Positions 46,906 through 59,500 are shown, numbered from the stretch's first letter. The stretch: DNA of 64,000 nt from Nepenthes gracilis (GCA_033239525.1 BSYO01000022.1:10550923-10614922); one strand, 5' to 3'. Program-made: numbers and translations. The notes: a model not told the origin generated them from the letters alone.

Positions 46906-47845
46906 TTAATTTAAGTGATGGGGGTGCTAGTGGAAGTGTGGGGCTACGAATTCAATAATTCTTTGACTTTTAACTGTCTAGAGGTATTTTAGAGACGCAC
47001 TTTTAATATTTTTAAATAATATATTTATTTATTTATTTATTATGTCGTATGTAAATCTATTAATATAGATAAATAAATAAATATTATGTTATTTGATAAT
47101 ATATTTTTAATAATATTCAATAATTTATGAAAGAATGGATTGTCAATGGCCACTATAATTTGATCAAAGTCAAAATGAAGGTGCGTGGTGTGCTAGTCAA
47201 GTTTGGCCTGCTAAATTAATGAGCCTCACAAAAAGTGAGTGAAGAAATTTTTGAAAATATGTGTAAGTTTGAAAAAAGAAATTATATCAAAATTTTAATT
47301 TAAAAGAAATTATTTAACTTATAAATGTGTGTTGACTAATAAATAAAAAACTTATAATTTTTTATTTAGATATTATTCAACACATAAAAATAAACTGCAT
47401 AGGTAGTTGGCATGGGCTGTGCACTCGATGAGGTCTAATGATAATAACAGTGATGTTAGAGTAGATGGACTCACAAATAAGCCGAGATTATTAGAAATTG
47501 TTGTGAGTTGAAGAAAATTTCATACGGAAGATTTAAAAGAAGTGATAAAGGCTTATAAATATGTAATTGCCTAACTCAAAAGTCTCTATTTTTAATTTTA
47601 AACGGTTCTAACATATGTCAATAGCATTATATCGATTTTGTCAATTATTTGAAGTATTATAATGACCTGAGCATGAGAGAGTTTCCCGAAAGAATCCTCA
47701 AGAAGCCATTTTCATATCTTGTTTTTATTTTGGTGAGAAACAACTAAAAAAATATGGATATTAGAAATCGAACACAAGATTACCAATCAAAATGATATGA
47801 TACCATGTTAAAAAACTAATTGTCTAAAAAATTTAAACTGCTAGA
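46906..47845. other. Intergenic DNA of the DUF26 cluster
   Basis: This includes the promoter side of gene B and a block (47090-47840) paralogous to 41380-41890 plus 42912-43080, with the solo LTR missing. No coding potential. Confidence 0.55.
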
Positions 47846-48215
47846 TGTGATGCCCTGGAGTCATATTTGGATGATTTTAATATTAGTTGTGATTTTTGGA
47901 TTAATTAGATATATTTTAAAGTAATTATCTTGTAAAATTTTGAAGGATATTTGATTCTATGGCGCAATACCTGATGCATACCCGAGACGCGCCAAAGGCA
48001 CTGATTCTAGAAAGTTAGCGCTTAAGATACACTCGAGTGCCTATTTCAGAAGGTCAGCGCTCCAGTCGTGATTGAGGCGCACTTGAGCATAGATTGGGTA
48101 TGAAAGGCACGTGTAGGTTGGGTTTTATCATTTTGGTTGAGGATGAAAGAAAGGGGAGAGAGAGAGCGCGGGGAGAAGAGAGAGAAGGCGATGTTCAAGT
48201 TCTGCATACTTAGCG
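47846..48215 (+). repeat. Truncated Del/Tekay LTR fragment
   Basis: It starts TGTGATGCCCTGGAG and runs ATTTTAATATTAGTTGTGATTT, like the LTR starts at 20490 and 60433. It ends after GTTCAAGTTCTGCATACTTAG, matching the block after the GC tract of full LTRs. The middle with repeated GCGCC/GCGCT motifs is particular to this copy. The rest of the LTR is absent. Confidence 0.5.
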
Positions 48216-48490
48216 AACAACTATTCAAGAATTATTAGTATGATATGCATTTTTTTTTTTAAGGAAGAAGCTTTTTAAGAATGAAGATTTGTTCTTTAAA
48301 GATGCATAATATTTCAATTTCATGGATCGGATTTCAGGCAACAAGAGCTTATTTTTTATACATAGCAGCGATGTTCATAATACTAAGAAAATGCATAATC
48401 AACATGCAGTATTATTCAAGAAATTTCACATTTGAGACGACATTGCTCATAGGCTTGGCCATAATTTATGATCTTTAAACCATCTAATGT

Positions 48491-49267
48491 CTATGCGTGA
48501 AGCGTTGCTTTGATAGTTTTGGTCAAGTCCGTTTCTGATTCTAAGGGAAAGAAAAACGGATAGAGCTCATATCGCACATAACAGCTACTGTATAGCACTC
48601 GACAGCCCTTCTTGTTACTGCAAAAACCCTGAAAGTTTTCAATTGCAGTTGCCAAGCACTGTGCACAGTCGAGCTCAGAAATGTCTCTTGTGCACTGCAC
48701 AAGGCCGTATAGTGTTACGAAAGGAGACAGCTTGGTCTTTGCCTTCCCGAGTCCTTGATTTTCTGGCTTTGTGGCCTCCGAATCAATACGATCAAAAAGC
48801 GCTCCAAGTGCTTTGTTGAAAGAATCCGGATCGGTCACGTCCTCCACGTTTTTATACAGTATGCCGTAAGAAGTATCCAACTTTCCATAGAAGTTGTCAT
48901 TGCTATACCTCAAGAAGCAGAAGTCGTACCAAATTCTTGAATCGACTTGGCCACTGCAAAGTTGCTTGATTTGCACGCTCGCATTCCGAACGCAGCTCAA
49001 GCAATCGTTGCTGTCGACGTCTCCCCTGCACTGGGCTAAGCCATATACGCTGCTCTCACCCTGCCCATAGGAAGTGGCCGCGAAGAAGTTGTGCTCAATT
49101 TCTCGGACCAAGTCGAGTAGTACGTGATCGATGTTTTTTGCTATTGGGCTGCTGCTGCTGATGTCGCTGTTGCAGTAGTTCCCTAGAGGATCATCGGCTA
49201 AGCAACAGGTGATGAAGAGGGTAAGAAGAAGAAGAGGAACCGAAGCCATGAGATCTTCTCTCCTCAC
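48491..49267 (-). CDS. Cysteine-rich repeat secretory protein (two DUF26/Gnk2 domains), paralogue C
   Basis: One exon, 258 residues from the first Met. Met7 (49249) just before ASVPLLLLTLFITCCLA is an alternative and perhaps the real start. Gnk2 motifs are C80/C89/C92 and C192/C201/C204, with the remaining paired cysteines present (32, 104, 117, 216, 222, 229). The tail after the second domain is PFFFPLESETDLTKTIKATLHA. It is a secreted CRRSP with no membrane anchor. It is the most upstream member of the minus-strand tandem cluster and closest to B in sequence. Frame is intact with family-typical length, so it is probably functional. Confidence 0.9.
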   Translation of the reverse strand: MRREDLMASVPLLLLTLFITCCLADDPLGNYCNSDISSSSPIAKNIDHVLLDLVREIEHNFFAATSYGQGESSVYGLAQCRGDVDSNDCLSCVRNASVQIKQLCSGQVDSRIWYDFCFLRYSNDNFYGKLDTSYGILYKNVEDVTDPDSFNKALGALFDRIDSEATKPENQGLGKAKTKLSPFVTLYGLVQCTRDISELDCAQCLATAIENFQGFCSNKKGCRVLYSSCYVRYELYPFFFPLESETDLTKTIKATLHA

Positions 49268-49638
49268 TTGGGAGATAGATTAACTCGCTCCATGCAATAC
49301 TTAAACTAGTGGGTGGAGTTTGAAGGGACCCTTCCCCATATTGGAGGCATAATTTCCTTACATTATTTTAAAATCATTTGATATAAATTCAATAATTAAG
49401 AAACTACCTTTTTTTTAAAATACTTTTTAAAATTATATTTCTTAATATTTTAATCAAAAAATTAAATTTATATTCTACGATCAATATAATAAGATATAAC
49501 CAGTAAACCCTATTGATGAGGCGGATTGCACTCGTTCAGTGATTGCTGTGGGGCTGCAAGGGCAATTCTTGACTTGTGTGTCTGAGCTGTTTTCCACTTT
49601 AGAATTGATGGGTTGAGTGGAAGATGTAGATTTTATAT
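49268..49638. other. Upstream region of DUF26 gene C
   Basis: This probably contains the promoter, but no clear TATA box at a fitting distance is visible. The remainder is AT-rich, with a short GC-balanced part at 49500-49620 that I cannot assign. Confidence 0.4.
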
Positions 49639-49648
49639 AATGATACCC

Positions 49649-49940
49649 GGAATGAGGGGGCGTCCAGCCCGGAGCCCCTCTAACGCCCACGGGGTCGTTG
49701 AATTTAAAATCCGACGGCTTATTTTTTTTTAAAAAAAAAAATTATAAAATATAAAAATAAAAAATATTAAAATTTATATTTTTATAATCAAAATATAAAA
49801 AAAATATTTAAAAAAATAAAAAAAACAAAAATTATATATTTTTTTTATTATAAATTTTGGGCCGTCAGATTTTTCAATCCACCGGCCCAAATGAGGCGCT
49901 GGATGCCATCCGGCGCTGGGCGTTGGACGCCCCCGAATCC
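49649..49940. mobile_element. Mutator-like MITE with 10-bp TSD
   Basis: This 292-bp element has terminal inverted repeats GGAATGAGGGGGCGTCCAGC (left) and GGATTCGGGGGCGTCCAACG (right, reverse complement). It is flanked by perfect AATGATACCC at 49639-49648 and 49941-49950. The arms extend inward (AAATCCGACGGC against GCCGTCAGATTT) around an A/T core, so the whole folds back. No coding capacity. TSD length of 9-11 bp is typical of Mutator superfamily elements. Confidence 0.8.
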
Positions 49941-50332
49941 AATGATACCCCCCCCAAAATAAAGAAATAAAAAATAAAAATAAAAAAATATTTTTTTATA
50001 TTTTTTTTATTAATTTATGTTATAATATTAATTTTCTGTTGAATAAATTTTAAATCAAATCAAGTATATTTGGGATAGTAATTTGTAATAATTAATATGA
50101 AGACTTCTCATTGAGCTTGAAAAGATTTGAATTAGATCGTAACGTATGAGATAAAATTGCTTATGTTATTAAATGATATTCTTATTATTTAAGATATTAT
50201 TATTATCATTTAATTAATTTTATTGTTATTTCATCTTTATTTCTAATAATATTTGTAATAATATTTATTTAATTATTGTCTTATTTTCCTCCCCTATATA
50301 TATATATATAAGTATAATTATATCCAACTACA

Positions 50333-50638
50333 AATAAGAACTAGAAAAGTCAAAATCTTCATCCTTTTTTTTTTTTTTTTGGCTTAAAAAAAGCTGCGTT
50401 AGATGGTTTACTTAGTCAACGTGTGAAATTTCGTCGTGGATTGAGGAGGTTTCTCCAAGAGGAGAATTCAACGGAAACTCTAAATTTTAAGATGGAAATT
50501 AAAATTTTGAGACTTAATTTTAATTTTATTATTTGATTTATAACAAAATCATAATTTAAATTTTATATTTTAATTTGATACATTTTATAAATAAAATGCT
50601 AAATATTTTTTTAGTTTATGATTTATGACGTTATCAAT
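50333..50638 (+). repeat. 306-bp direct repeat, left copy
   Basis: About 95% identical to 51892-52198 from AATAAGAACTA through a T16 run, GCTGCGTTAGATGG and TTTATGACGTTAT. Homology stops abruptly at both ends. It is non-coding. Confidence 0.85.
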
Positions 50639-50845
50639 GAAAAAGAACTTTTTGTCCTAAAGCGTACAATCAAGTTTTGACCACGATAAAAATAACAAAA
50701 ATAGTAAAAATTAAATATTTAATACACATAAAGAATATTTATTTCTAAATACTAAAGATAAGGACGAGCATGTAAAATATAACCGAGTATAAATAATAAT
50801 AAAAAGGCACGATTTTTGGTGACAAAGAAAAAATTCGATACCCAT

Positions 50846-51538
50846 TGTAATCAAGAAAAATATTCTGGGCTTCAACAGCCAGAGAAGTAATGCACTATGA
50901 AAATTAACTTACAGACCGGGTGGTAACGACGCGCTAACCTAACCGACTTACTCCAATCTTGTGATCCCTACCAAAGAACTCCTTGGATTTGCCCGCAACA
51001 ACGGAACCGGACACATTTCGGTCTTCATGTCAATCTTCCCTCTTTAGCCACTTGAATTGCCCAACACGATCGAGTCTCCTTTTTCAACATACTGACGTCT
51101 CCAACGAAGGTAGAAGGATGTAAGTGTTTGTATGGCAAAGAGAAAATGTAGAGAAAACTTGTTATAATATGAAGCACAAGGTTGCAGCTTTTCTCGAGCG
51201 CGCAGCGGGTGGACGGAGGGTTTTCAGAGAAACCCTACGTGCGCTCGAGGGCGGAGGGGGCGCGCAGCGAGCGGGCCCTTTCTGGATTTTGTGCTTGAGC
51301 CCATATCGAGGGCATAGCAAGCGCAAGGTTTCGGGTTTTTGGGGTCTAGCGGGTAGAGAGCGCAGGGCTTCAGGATTTTGGGCTCGAGCGGCTGGAGAGC
51401 ACACGGCAGGCGTGATATCCATGGAAGTCGAAACAGACAGCAATGGATGTATGTTGATGCAGCACTTCGACATAACCCGACAATGATATAATAATATATA
51501 TTGTCACGGAATGTGTCAATCATAAAAATGGCCCTAAC
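50846..51538 (-). repeat. Possible copia LTR, reverse orientation
   Basis: On the minus strand it starts TGTTAGGGCCATTT right after a polypurine-like AAATGGGGGGAT, and ends TTGATTACA. ATGGGTATCGAA, a poor match to an initiator-Met primer site, follows. A GC-rich segment with about three 39-bp repeat units is at 51280-51402. Having purine tract and primer-like site on the outer sides of a single LTR is odd. Long frames here (51124-51486 and its antisense) follow the repeat and are not credible genes. Confidence 0.4.
51325..51402. repeat. 39-bp tandem repeat, 2-3 copies
   Basis: Units at 51325 and 51364 share GGTTTCGGGTTTTTGGGGTC versus GGCTTCAGGATTTTGGGCTC and end AGAGAGCGC/GGAGAGCAC. A more divergent third unit precedes at about 51280. 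Confidence 0.65.
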
Positions 51539-51891
51539 AATCCCCCCATTTGACAATTTCGTGACAAAACCCATAAGAAAAATAAAATAAATACAAGAGA
51601 AGTACGGGTTCAGACACCACCGAGATAGAACCCGTATAGATAAAAATCTATGCCTAGTGAAAAATATAAATAATACAATACGAAAATGTATAAATCTACA
51701 CTAATACTGCTGTGTCGATATTGTGACAGTCGCGTCAATACTGTAACTGAATTGCCTGGTCAAATAGGATTAATACCACAAAGGCATAATATAAAATGAT
51801 AACAATAGAAGTAAGAAACCAATATACAGTAGTGAAAAGAATGAAAAATAAGTAGTATCAAAATCTAAGAAATACTCTCCCTTACGAAAAT
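51539..51891. other. AT-rich spacer inside the duplicated block
   Basis: This would be interior of the reverse-oriented copia element if 50846-51538 is its LTR. No protein domain is seen. Short inverted copies of ACGGGTTC/AACCCGT occur at about 51606-51631. Confidence 0.35.
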
Positions 51892-52198
51892 AATAAGAAC
51901 TAAAAAAGTCATAATCTTCATCCTTTTTTTTTTTTTTTTGGGCTTAAGAAAAGCTGCGTTAGATGGTTTACTTAGTCAACGTATGAAATTTCGTCGTGGA
52001 TTGAGGAAGCTTCTCCAAGTGGAGAATTCAACGGAAACTCTAAATTTTAAGATGGAAATTAAAATTTTGAGACTTAATTTTAATTTTATTATTTGATTTA
52101 TAACAAAATCATAATTCAAATTTTATATTTTAATTTGATAAATTTTATAAATAAAATGCCTAATATTTTTTTTGTTTATAGTTTATGACGTTATTAAT
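51892..52198 (+). repeat. 306-bp direct repeat, right copy
   Basis: Partner of 50333-50638, same orientation, start-to-start distance 1559 bp. The high identity implies that the duplication is younger than the surrounding LTR debris. Confidence 0.85.
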
Positions 52199-53381
52199 AT
52201 ATATATATTGGGTCCATTCAAAATATATTTATATAATAAAAATTAAAAAAATTAAATTATTGGAATAAGGCTAGCGCTTGAGTGGTAATTGTTTTCCGCT
52301 CGTGTGTATTTGAAGCAGTAGGTGTATGCTTAATAGACGCTTATATGGTGTCTGTGCATATTTTGGACAAAATAAGTGACACTAAAAATACACATATTTT
52401 AGCGTTAACATGTGGATTAGTCAGAATGATACCGTTTGAGTTGCACATGATGTGGTACTTGTGTGCTCCCGAGACTTTAAATGGCACTTGATGCGTATCT
52501 ATTTAGCACTCGTGTGTTGATTATATTATATAATATTACTTGCGTACTATATTAGTCATTTTATAAGAAAAAATGGGATAAAAGACAGAGAAATAGTAGG
52601 GAAAGGAAAAAGAATAGAGAGAAAGAAAATGAATGAAATTACAGAGTTTTTAGAAGTTAGATCAGTTAGATTACTTGTTAAAAATAAATATTTTTAAATT
52701 CATTCTTTGTTTTATTTTATAAACCCTTCGATTGTTGCTTTTATTTTTTTATTTTATTGTATTTGCATTTCGTATTTTACATTTATATTTTAAATATTAT
52801 TATATACATATCATTTTTATTAAAAGTTTTAAAATTTTGTTGGGTTTTGCTAAAGGTCCAGGGGTTGCTCATTTTTACGGAATAAGTAAATATTTTAAAT
52901 TATTATATTAGTATATGAAAATATTTATGAAAAAAAGTTATAAAATTTATATATTTGACATTATATGTTGATATCTCATATAAGTATTTTAAACTAAAAA
53001 AATTTAATATTTATGTTTTTTTTATAGGGTGAAGATTTTTTAATATTTATACTTTTTTATGATAGTGAAAAAGTTTTAGATGTTTATTATACAGTCTCAC
53101 ATTTGTTATTTTTATCGAGATTCATTATAAAAAAGATGAATAAAATCAATATATTCGGATATATTAATAAATCAGGTATATTTGAGGATTATATTTATCC
53201 CAATGGGTGATAAAAAAAATAATATTTGATCCTATTTATAAGGTGTAATTATAGACGGCTTATCTACGAACCTAAATAATATTATTTTGACTAAATATTA
53301 CAAAAAATATGTATAATTTTTATCAAAATTAACTTTTTAATCATTAATTTAGCATGATTTTTATGGGTCAAATGACTTTAA

Positions 53382-53434
<53 letters not shown>

Positions 53435-53526
53435 CATGAAATTCTAAAAAATAAAAACCTCAAAATAGCCACAATCTTTGACTCTCTCTCTCTCTCTCTT
53501 TCACAGTTTACCCAGACTCTAGAGAA

Positions 53527-53557
<31 letters not shown>

Positions 53558-54000
53558 CCCCAATATATTTGATTAAATATCGTTTATTTCCAAATATATT
53601 ATATAATATTCAGATAATTTTTCCAAAAAATATAATTAATTTATCAGTACGGATGAAAAAGATAACTTATATATTTTATTTATTTATTATAATAATCAAA
53701 TAAAGGATAACTCTGTTCCTATAAAAATATATCCTAATTATTATAAAAAATAAAAAAATTTAATATTTAAAAGTTCTAGAACAAAATTATTCACGACTGC
53801 TCCACATGAACACAGCTCATTCAAGTTGTTGATTTTGAATTTTTCGCCCCTAATGCAACCAATTGAGGGGGCTACGACTATGGTAAGGGGGCACATCTTA
53901 GACCCAATATTAGTGAATATAAATCTAACGGTTCAGATAATTCTTTTAAAAAAAAAATTTTAAAATTAGTTCTTTCAACTAAAATACTTGAACCGTTGAT
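52199..54000. other. Intergenic DNA with microsatellites
   Basis: AT-rich. It contains an ATA/AAT trinucleotide run (about 53383-53431) and two CT runs (53483-53500, 53531-53557). A worn foldback lies at 53930-54000 (ATCTAACGGTTCAGAT against TTGAACCGTTGATAT). No gene. Confidence 0.55.
53383..53431. repeat. AAT trinucleotide microsatellite
   Basis: About 16 uninterrupted copies of the trinucleotide. Confidence 0.9.
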
Positions 54001-54005
54001 ATAAA

Positions 54006-54199
54006 TGTAATATTCTAAATTTTTATTTGAATTAATTTAATATTAACTGTAATTTTAGGTAAATTAAAAATGACAAAATTAATTAAATAATATAAAATTT
54101 TGGATGATATTTGGATCAGTCGGGCTATCGCCCGAGGTGCGTCCGCATTATTGTCCGAATATCGGTTTAAATTTTAGAATAAAAAAATAAAAATGTAAA

Positions 54200-54231
<32 letters not shown>

Positions 54232-56559
54232 TGAAAAACAAAAACAAAAAAAATAAAAAAAAACATAAAAGAGAAATGAGATAAGGATGGGGGAATAGTA
54301 TAGCAGTGGGGGATCGTGGAGAGAGAGAAGCTTAGGGAAGGAGAGGGTTTTGAGCACCATTGTTCACGGCGCGCGACGGAGGAGAGAAGAGGAGGTAGGC
54401 CATCAACGGCGGCAATGCATGGAGGCCATGCGGTGATGGTCAATGACGGTGCACATGACGAGGGTTCGCACGAGAGAGAAAGAGAAAACGGCGCAAAGAG
54501 AGAGATGTGGCAGAACAGTGGTGACGGTGCCGACTAGGTGATGTCGGGAAGGCTAGCGGTGGTCGTACACGGCGGTGGCAGGTCAGTGTAGCGGCGTGTG
54601 GCGGCAGCGCGGGGGTTGCATGGATGAGAGAGATTGACGATGAAGCCGCGCGAGGAGAGCTACGGCGGCAGCGCAGCGACGCCAGCAAGGTGACGCCGAG
54701 GAGGGTCAGCGATGGCGGTGGCAACACGCCGAAGACCGGCGACGGCCGTGGTGGCAGCGACTTATGGCAGAAGCCGCACAGAGAGGAGAGGGTGTTGCTG
54801 AGGCACCTGCAGAGTGCACAGAGGAGAGAGAAAGGGTGCCGTTCAGGCACTTCGGGATATCTTTTCTTCAAATATGCAAAGTATGAAATCCAAGCAAGTA
54901 TCTATAAACCTCCTTTTTGGTTTGATTTAATTTTTGATTTATTTTAGACACTGTTTATAATTTTTACTAATATGTATGTATTTGATACACCTGTTTTATT
55001 TATTCTGGGCATACATGTATAGTTCATTGGATTATTTTGAGAGCTTTGAATATTGATTTTATGATTTGTAGAAATTTATTATTCTTCTGAAAGCTCAAAA
55101 AATTTATTAGATTCGGTGTATATTTATATCAGTATGTGTAATAAAAATGTACATGAAACTTGCATTGGCCCTGCATTTTTATATGCATGTGCCGGATTGT
55201 GGTCACTACATTTGGATTTGGTTTATTGGATTCTGGCCACCTTCCAACGAGAAGATTATTTATTCTTTGGAAATCCCTTTCTACCTGACAGAAAGGCTTG
55301 GAATAGCGACCCTTCCCATTTAGATAATTTGACTTGATTTTAAAATATATTCGGACGTTCTAATATATTTGACAAGTTTGAGAAATGCACTCAAAGCCAT
55401 GAGTGACAAAATACAGTGAGCAACCTTATCTATAGATACACAGTATATGAATTTTGGCCTAAGGTTACAGGAATTATGCATAACCTTTTTTAAGTTAGTC
55501 TTTAAATAATTAGAACATAAATTTGGTGCATAATTTGTATTTTTGTATTGATTGATATTGGACTTAGATTTGGATATGAATTTTTGGACTTAGATTTGAG
55601 ATTCATCGATTTTGCCTATAATTGGGCTTGGTATGTCTCGTACAAACGATTTTAATTATATGTTTTGATCCGAATCTTTGAAATATCTGTCGTGATACTG
55701 CTTCGATTTCTGTGCACACTATTGGATCATCCGACAATTGGATTCTGCCCCAAATTATAAGCTGATTTGGCCTTGGAGTTAGACTTGAATTTGGACTCGG
55801 ACTCAGACTCAGATTGGACATCGATTTTTGAAATTGGCCCGGATCACATCTATTTTGGTTATATATATATATATATGTATATCCCGATGAGGATTATTTT
55901 TAAAATTTAAATATTTGTTTAGATTTGGATATTTAATTTAAGTACGTGACTGCCATTAGATTTTGAAATTTGGATTTTGGATTTTGATTGGATTTGTTAT
56001 ATCAGCGAATTGGATTTATTGTGTAATTTGATTGGATTTTCACCCATTTGATATTCTCTCTGACTTATTGAACTCATTTTGTCTAAAATATGATACTTGA
56101 TGGGCATTTGGCTTCCGTTTTTTATTTAGTCTATTCAGAGTAGAAGGCTCGGACGCATTGTAAGAGTTAGGATGTGATATTCAATTATTCGTCTGATTTG
56201 ATGAGTTTAGTTTGTTATGATTTAAATTTAACATTTGATACAATTGGATTATGGAATTGGTCGGATATATGCCCTAGTGTATTTTGAAAATAGTTCAGAT
56301 GTTATGTTATACCTGGTTATGATTTTTGATTGGATTATTACCTCCCTTACGATATTTGTAGAGCAGGTCGCATTTATTTATGTCTGGACGGTTGTCTGAT
56401 GTGGTCCTGTGTGGATTTTGGTTTGTCAAGTTTTGTTTTTTTGAATTGTCACACTCGAATTTTTTGGGACTTAGAATTATTATTTAAATTCTTTTGAGAT
56501 TTTAAATTTTAAAAATTATAGTTATTTTAAATTAACCTATTTTGTTCGAATTCGTGACA
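54006..56559 (+). repeat. 5' LTR of the Tekay-type element
   Basis: 2554 bp, TGTAATATTC to TTCGTGACA. A purine- and GC-rich tract at 54310-54850 is followed by TTTCTTCAAATATGCAAAGTATG and AAGCAAGTATC. A GGACTCGGACTCAGACTCAG-type hexamer run lies near 55793, and a TGTCAC motif lies 113 bp before the GTGACA end. Confidence 0.9.
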
Positions 56560-56563
56560 GAAG

Positions 56564-56574
56564 TGGTATCAGAG
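56564..56574 (+). other. Primer-binding site of the Tekay-type element
   Basis: TGGTATCAGAG, complementary to initiator-Met tRNA, four bases past the LTR end. Confidence 0.9.
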
Positions 56575-59500
56575 AAAAGTCATAAGGAGAGATACTTTGG
56601 GTTATTTTGAATAAATAATTGACTGAATATTTGGGTATAATAAGTATTACCTTTGGTTGATAATAGAAAATTAAAATTATGGAAGTTTGTGCTTGAATTA
56701 GAAGGTTAAGACGTTGGGGTTTGGCTATGGGTTGGAATGATAATCATGTGATAATGACGAGTCGCACAAGAGACATAATGTACAATTTGATACAATAGCT
56801 AAATTAGAATTTTATTTGGTTTCTGCAAATATGTGAAGATTTTGTTAGATTTTATGATTTTGGAAGAGTAGTGATCTGAAATTTGAGCTGGTCCAAAATC
56901 TCGCGGAGTAGAAGGAGATTTTGGTCTGTAGAGGGGTAGGTGATAAAGTTAGTCGACTGGAAATCTCATAAGGTAGAAGGAGATTTTTGACCGACAGAAA
57001 GATTAGCGGTGAAAGTGGAGATGAATGAAGATTCTTCAAGATTGGATACCGCAGATAAAGATAAAGTTCAAGTCAAATTAACTCGTTTCTCCTTACTAGA
57101 AGACAAGACAATGAAGTGCAAGTCTGATTTCGTTGGCAGCATGAATGCTGGTCATGTAGAAGTCTGAAGTTACAGTTGGAGTAAGAGAAAGAATGAAGAT
57201 TGTCCATTCCCACTTGTCGCTGTGATCGGGTGGATAGTCGTCCCTACAAATCTTTCATCGCTGAAGAATCGAATGACAAAGAGTTCGTGGTTCGGTCTCC
57301 TAAAGCAATGCTCATGAATGTTTAAAGAATTTAAAAGATTTGTTAAAGTGTGAGAGTAGTTGAGGACTTCAAAACTCAATTTAGAAGCAGTCGGTGTCTT
57401 TTTGACTTTGGGCTCATGGCAAGGAATTGGACTAGGCCCGGTTGATCGAGTAGGAGTAGTTTCAAGAGAAGTTTTTCCAGAAGAAATCAAAGCATTGGAG
57501 CCAGAGCTTGAGGGATGGACTCAGTTGTCCTCCAAAGGATAGACCAAAGGACAGTCAGATGAAGTAAAATCTTTTTCCTCAAAATTTCAGTTTGTGAAGT
57601 CAATCTACAAGTTTGATGGGAAGAAGTACGCGAGACGAGTTTGCTTCATCAGTAATGAAGCTTGCTTCAATTAGTGGCCAGATAGGCCATTTGTCAAAGG
57701 ATCGTTCGAATCCTAGGCGTTTGGATTCCAAACATCCAGATAGGAGTCAGATGATTCCAGATGAAGTATTTGCAATTACAGCTCATGTAGTTAGAGTCAA
57801 ATCCTCAGTCATGGAAGACTGTTTTGATAAGATTGTCCCATTCTGTATTTCGGAATACAAGTCATCGAAGTTCCAAAGAAGAAATAGTAAGAAGGCTTGA
57901 AGGTTGATTTTCGGCGCTGCAAGCGAGTCATCGGTTGAGAAATGGGTGCTGAGTTCATCTGGCATATATGGTCACATCTGGGAGTTATTCTATGACCATT
58001 GAAGATATTTTGGTCATCCGCGAGTTGAAGATGTTTTTCAGAGGATTCAACTGGATTGCTCCTAGATTAAGAGATCAAATTTATTTTCGATATTGTGCTT
58101 GGATCTGCATTTATTTTGAAGGCTCTATATGAGGTAGTCTTATCCGAGTCAAAGGAATTGAGACAACAATTACAGAATCTATTTGAGAAATGTTTTGTTC
58201 TGCCCAATGTCTTGGCGTGAAATACTTCAATATTCTCTAATGAATGAAGTTGGACCGATAGATTTATATTTGGATTATTTAAAAATTGGATATGTATATC
58301 AGCTCTCAAAGATTGAGGATTTGTTGGATCCATTTATAGAAATTTGGATTTTCTTTAAGATCGAGCTGTATTCAAGGTATCGTTGATTGAAGATTAAGTG
58401 GGAGGATGTGCATAGGACAGATCTCAAATCAAGTTTGGCCATTGCAAAAGTTTCATTGTGCTTTGGGTTATCGAATGTTCAGGCATCTTTTATGAATGTT
58501 ATTGATTGGATTTTAACCGTGTTGTTGGGTCAGTTGTGGCCATTTTGTTAGTGATGCTCTTATTTATTTAAAAATTTCGATGAGTGTGAGGTTCGATTGG
58601 AAAGTTTGTTACAAAGAAATCTAAGAAGGCAGCCGCTTGTCAAATTGAAAGAGTATAAATTATGGTTAGAGAAGGCATCATCTTGAGTTATATTGTTTCT
58701 TAAGATGATATTTAACAATCCGAATGAGATAAAAGTAATGACGAATTTGAAAAGACTGGCTAAGGTTTTGGGAGTGCGAAATTTCTTGGATTTGGTTAAT
58801 TATAGTAGGAGTTTTGTTAAATATTTCTCGAGGATTGTAGTGCCATTGGTGCTTTTGGAATAGAGACAATCAGTATTTAATTGAAATAATGCTTGTAAGA
58901 GAAGTTTTTAGTAATTGAAGAATAGAGTGTCATCGGTGTCAATTTGGTATTGCTGCTGGATTAGAAGGATTGGTAGCGTGCAACGATATTTTTACAAAAG
59001 ATGTAAATATGTTTGGATTCTGTGTATCGGGTACCTTATCCAAGGACAGTTGGGATGCCACGTATTTTGGAGGATTTTATGTGGAAGTGCTACGGCAAAG
59101 CTACCAGTGGAAAGATTGGATCGGAGGAATTTTCTCCCTTTACTGTCAGGATTGAATTCCGAATGAAGCTCCTATATGCGAGAGCAGCTTTTATGAAGAT
59201 TAGAAATGAAGTTCATTTTCGGACGAGCCATCATAAAATTGGATGCAATTAAGCCAGTACCTCGAGCCTATGAGGTTAAGTATTTTCTCCATTGCATACT
59301 TTAGAGGAAACATGTTATCGAGAATTCTTCTATTAGAGTCTTAGTTGATTAAATAGAAGCTCGAAAGCAAATCAGGTCGTCAGCAGCTATGGTTGAGTTG
59401 GAGTGATCCAAGTTCGATAGGAACGTTGAAAACTTTCCACCTAATGGATTGGAGAGAGAGTTTGATGGCGGTTGATCACGAGCCGTGGCAAGATGTATCT

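Noticed and set aside
51124..51574. Overlapping open frames of 103-120 residues on both strands
   Set aside because: They arise from GC-rich 39-bp repeats inside an LTR-like segment. No domain on any strand.
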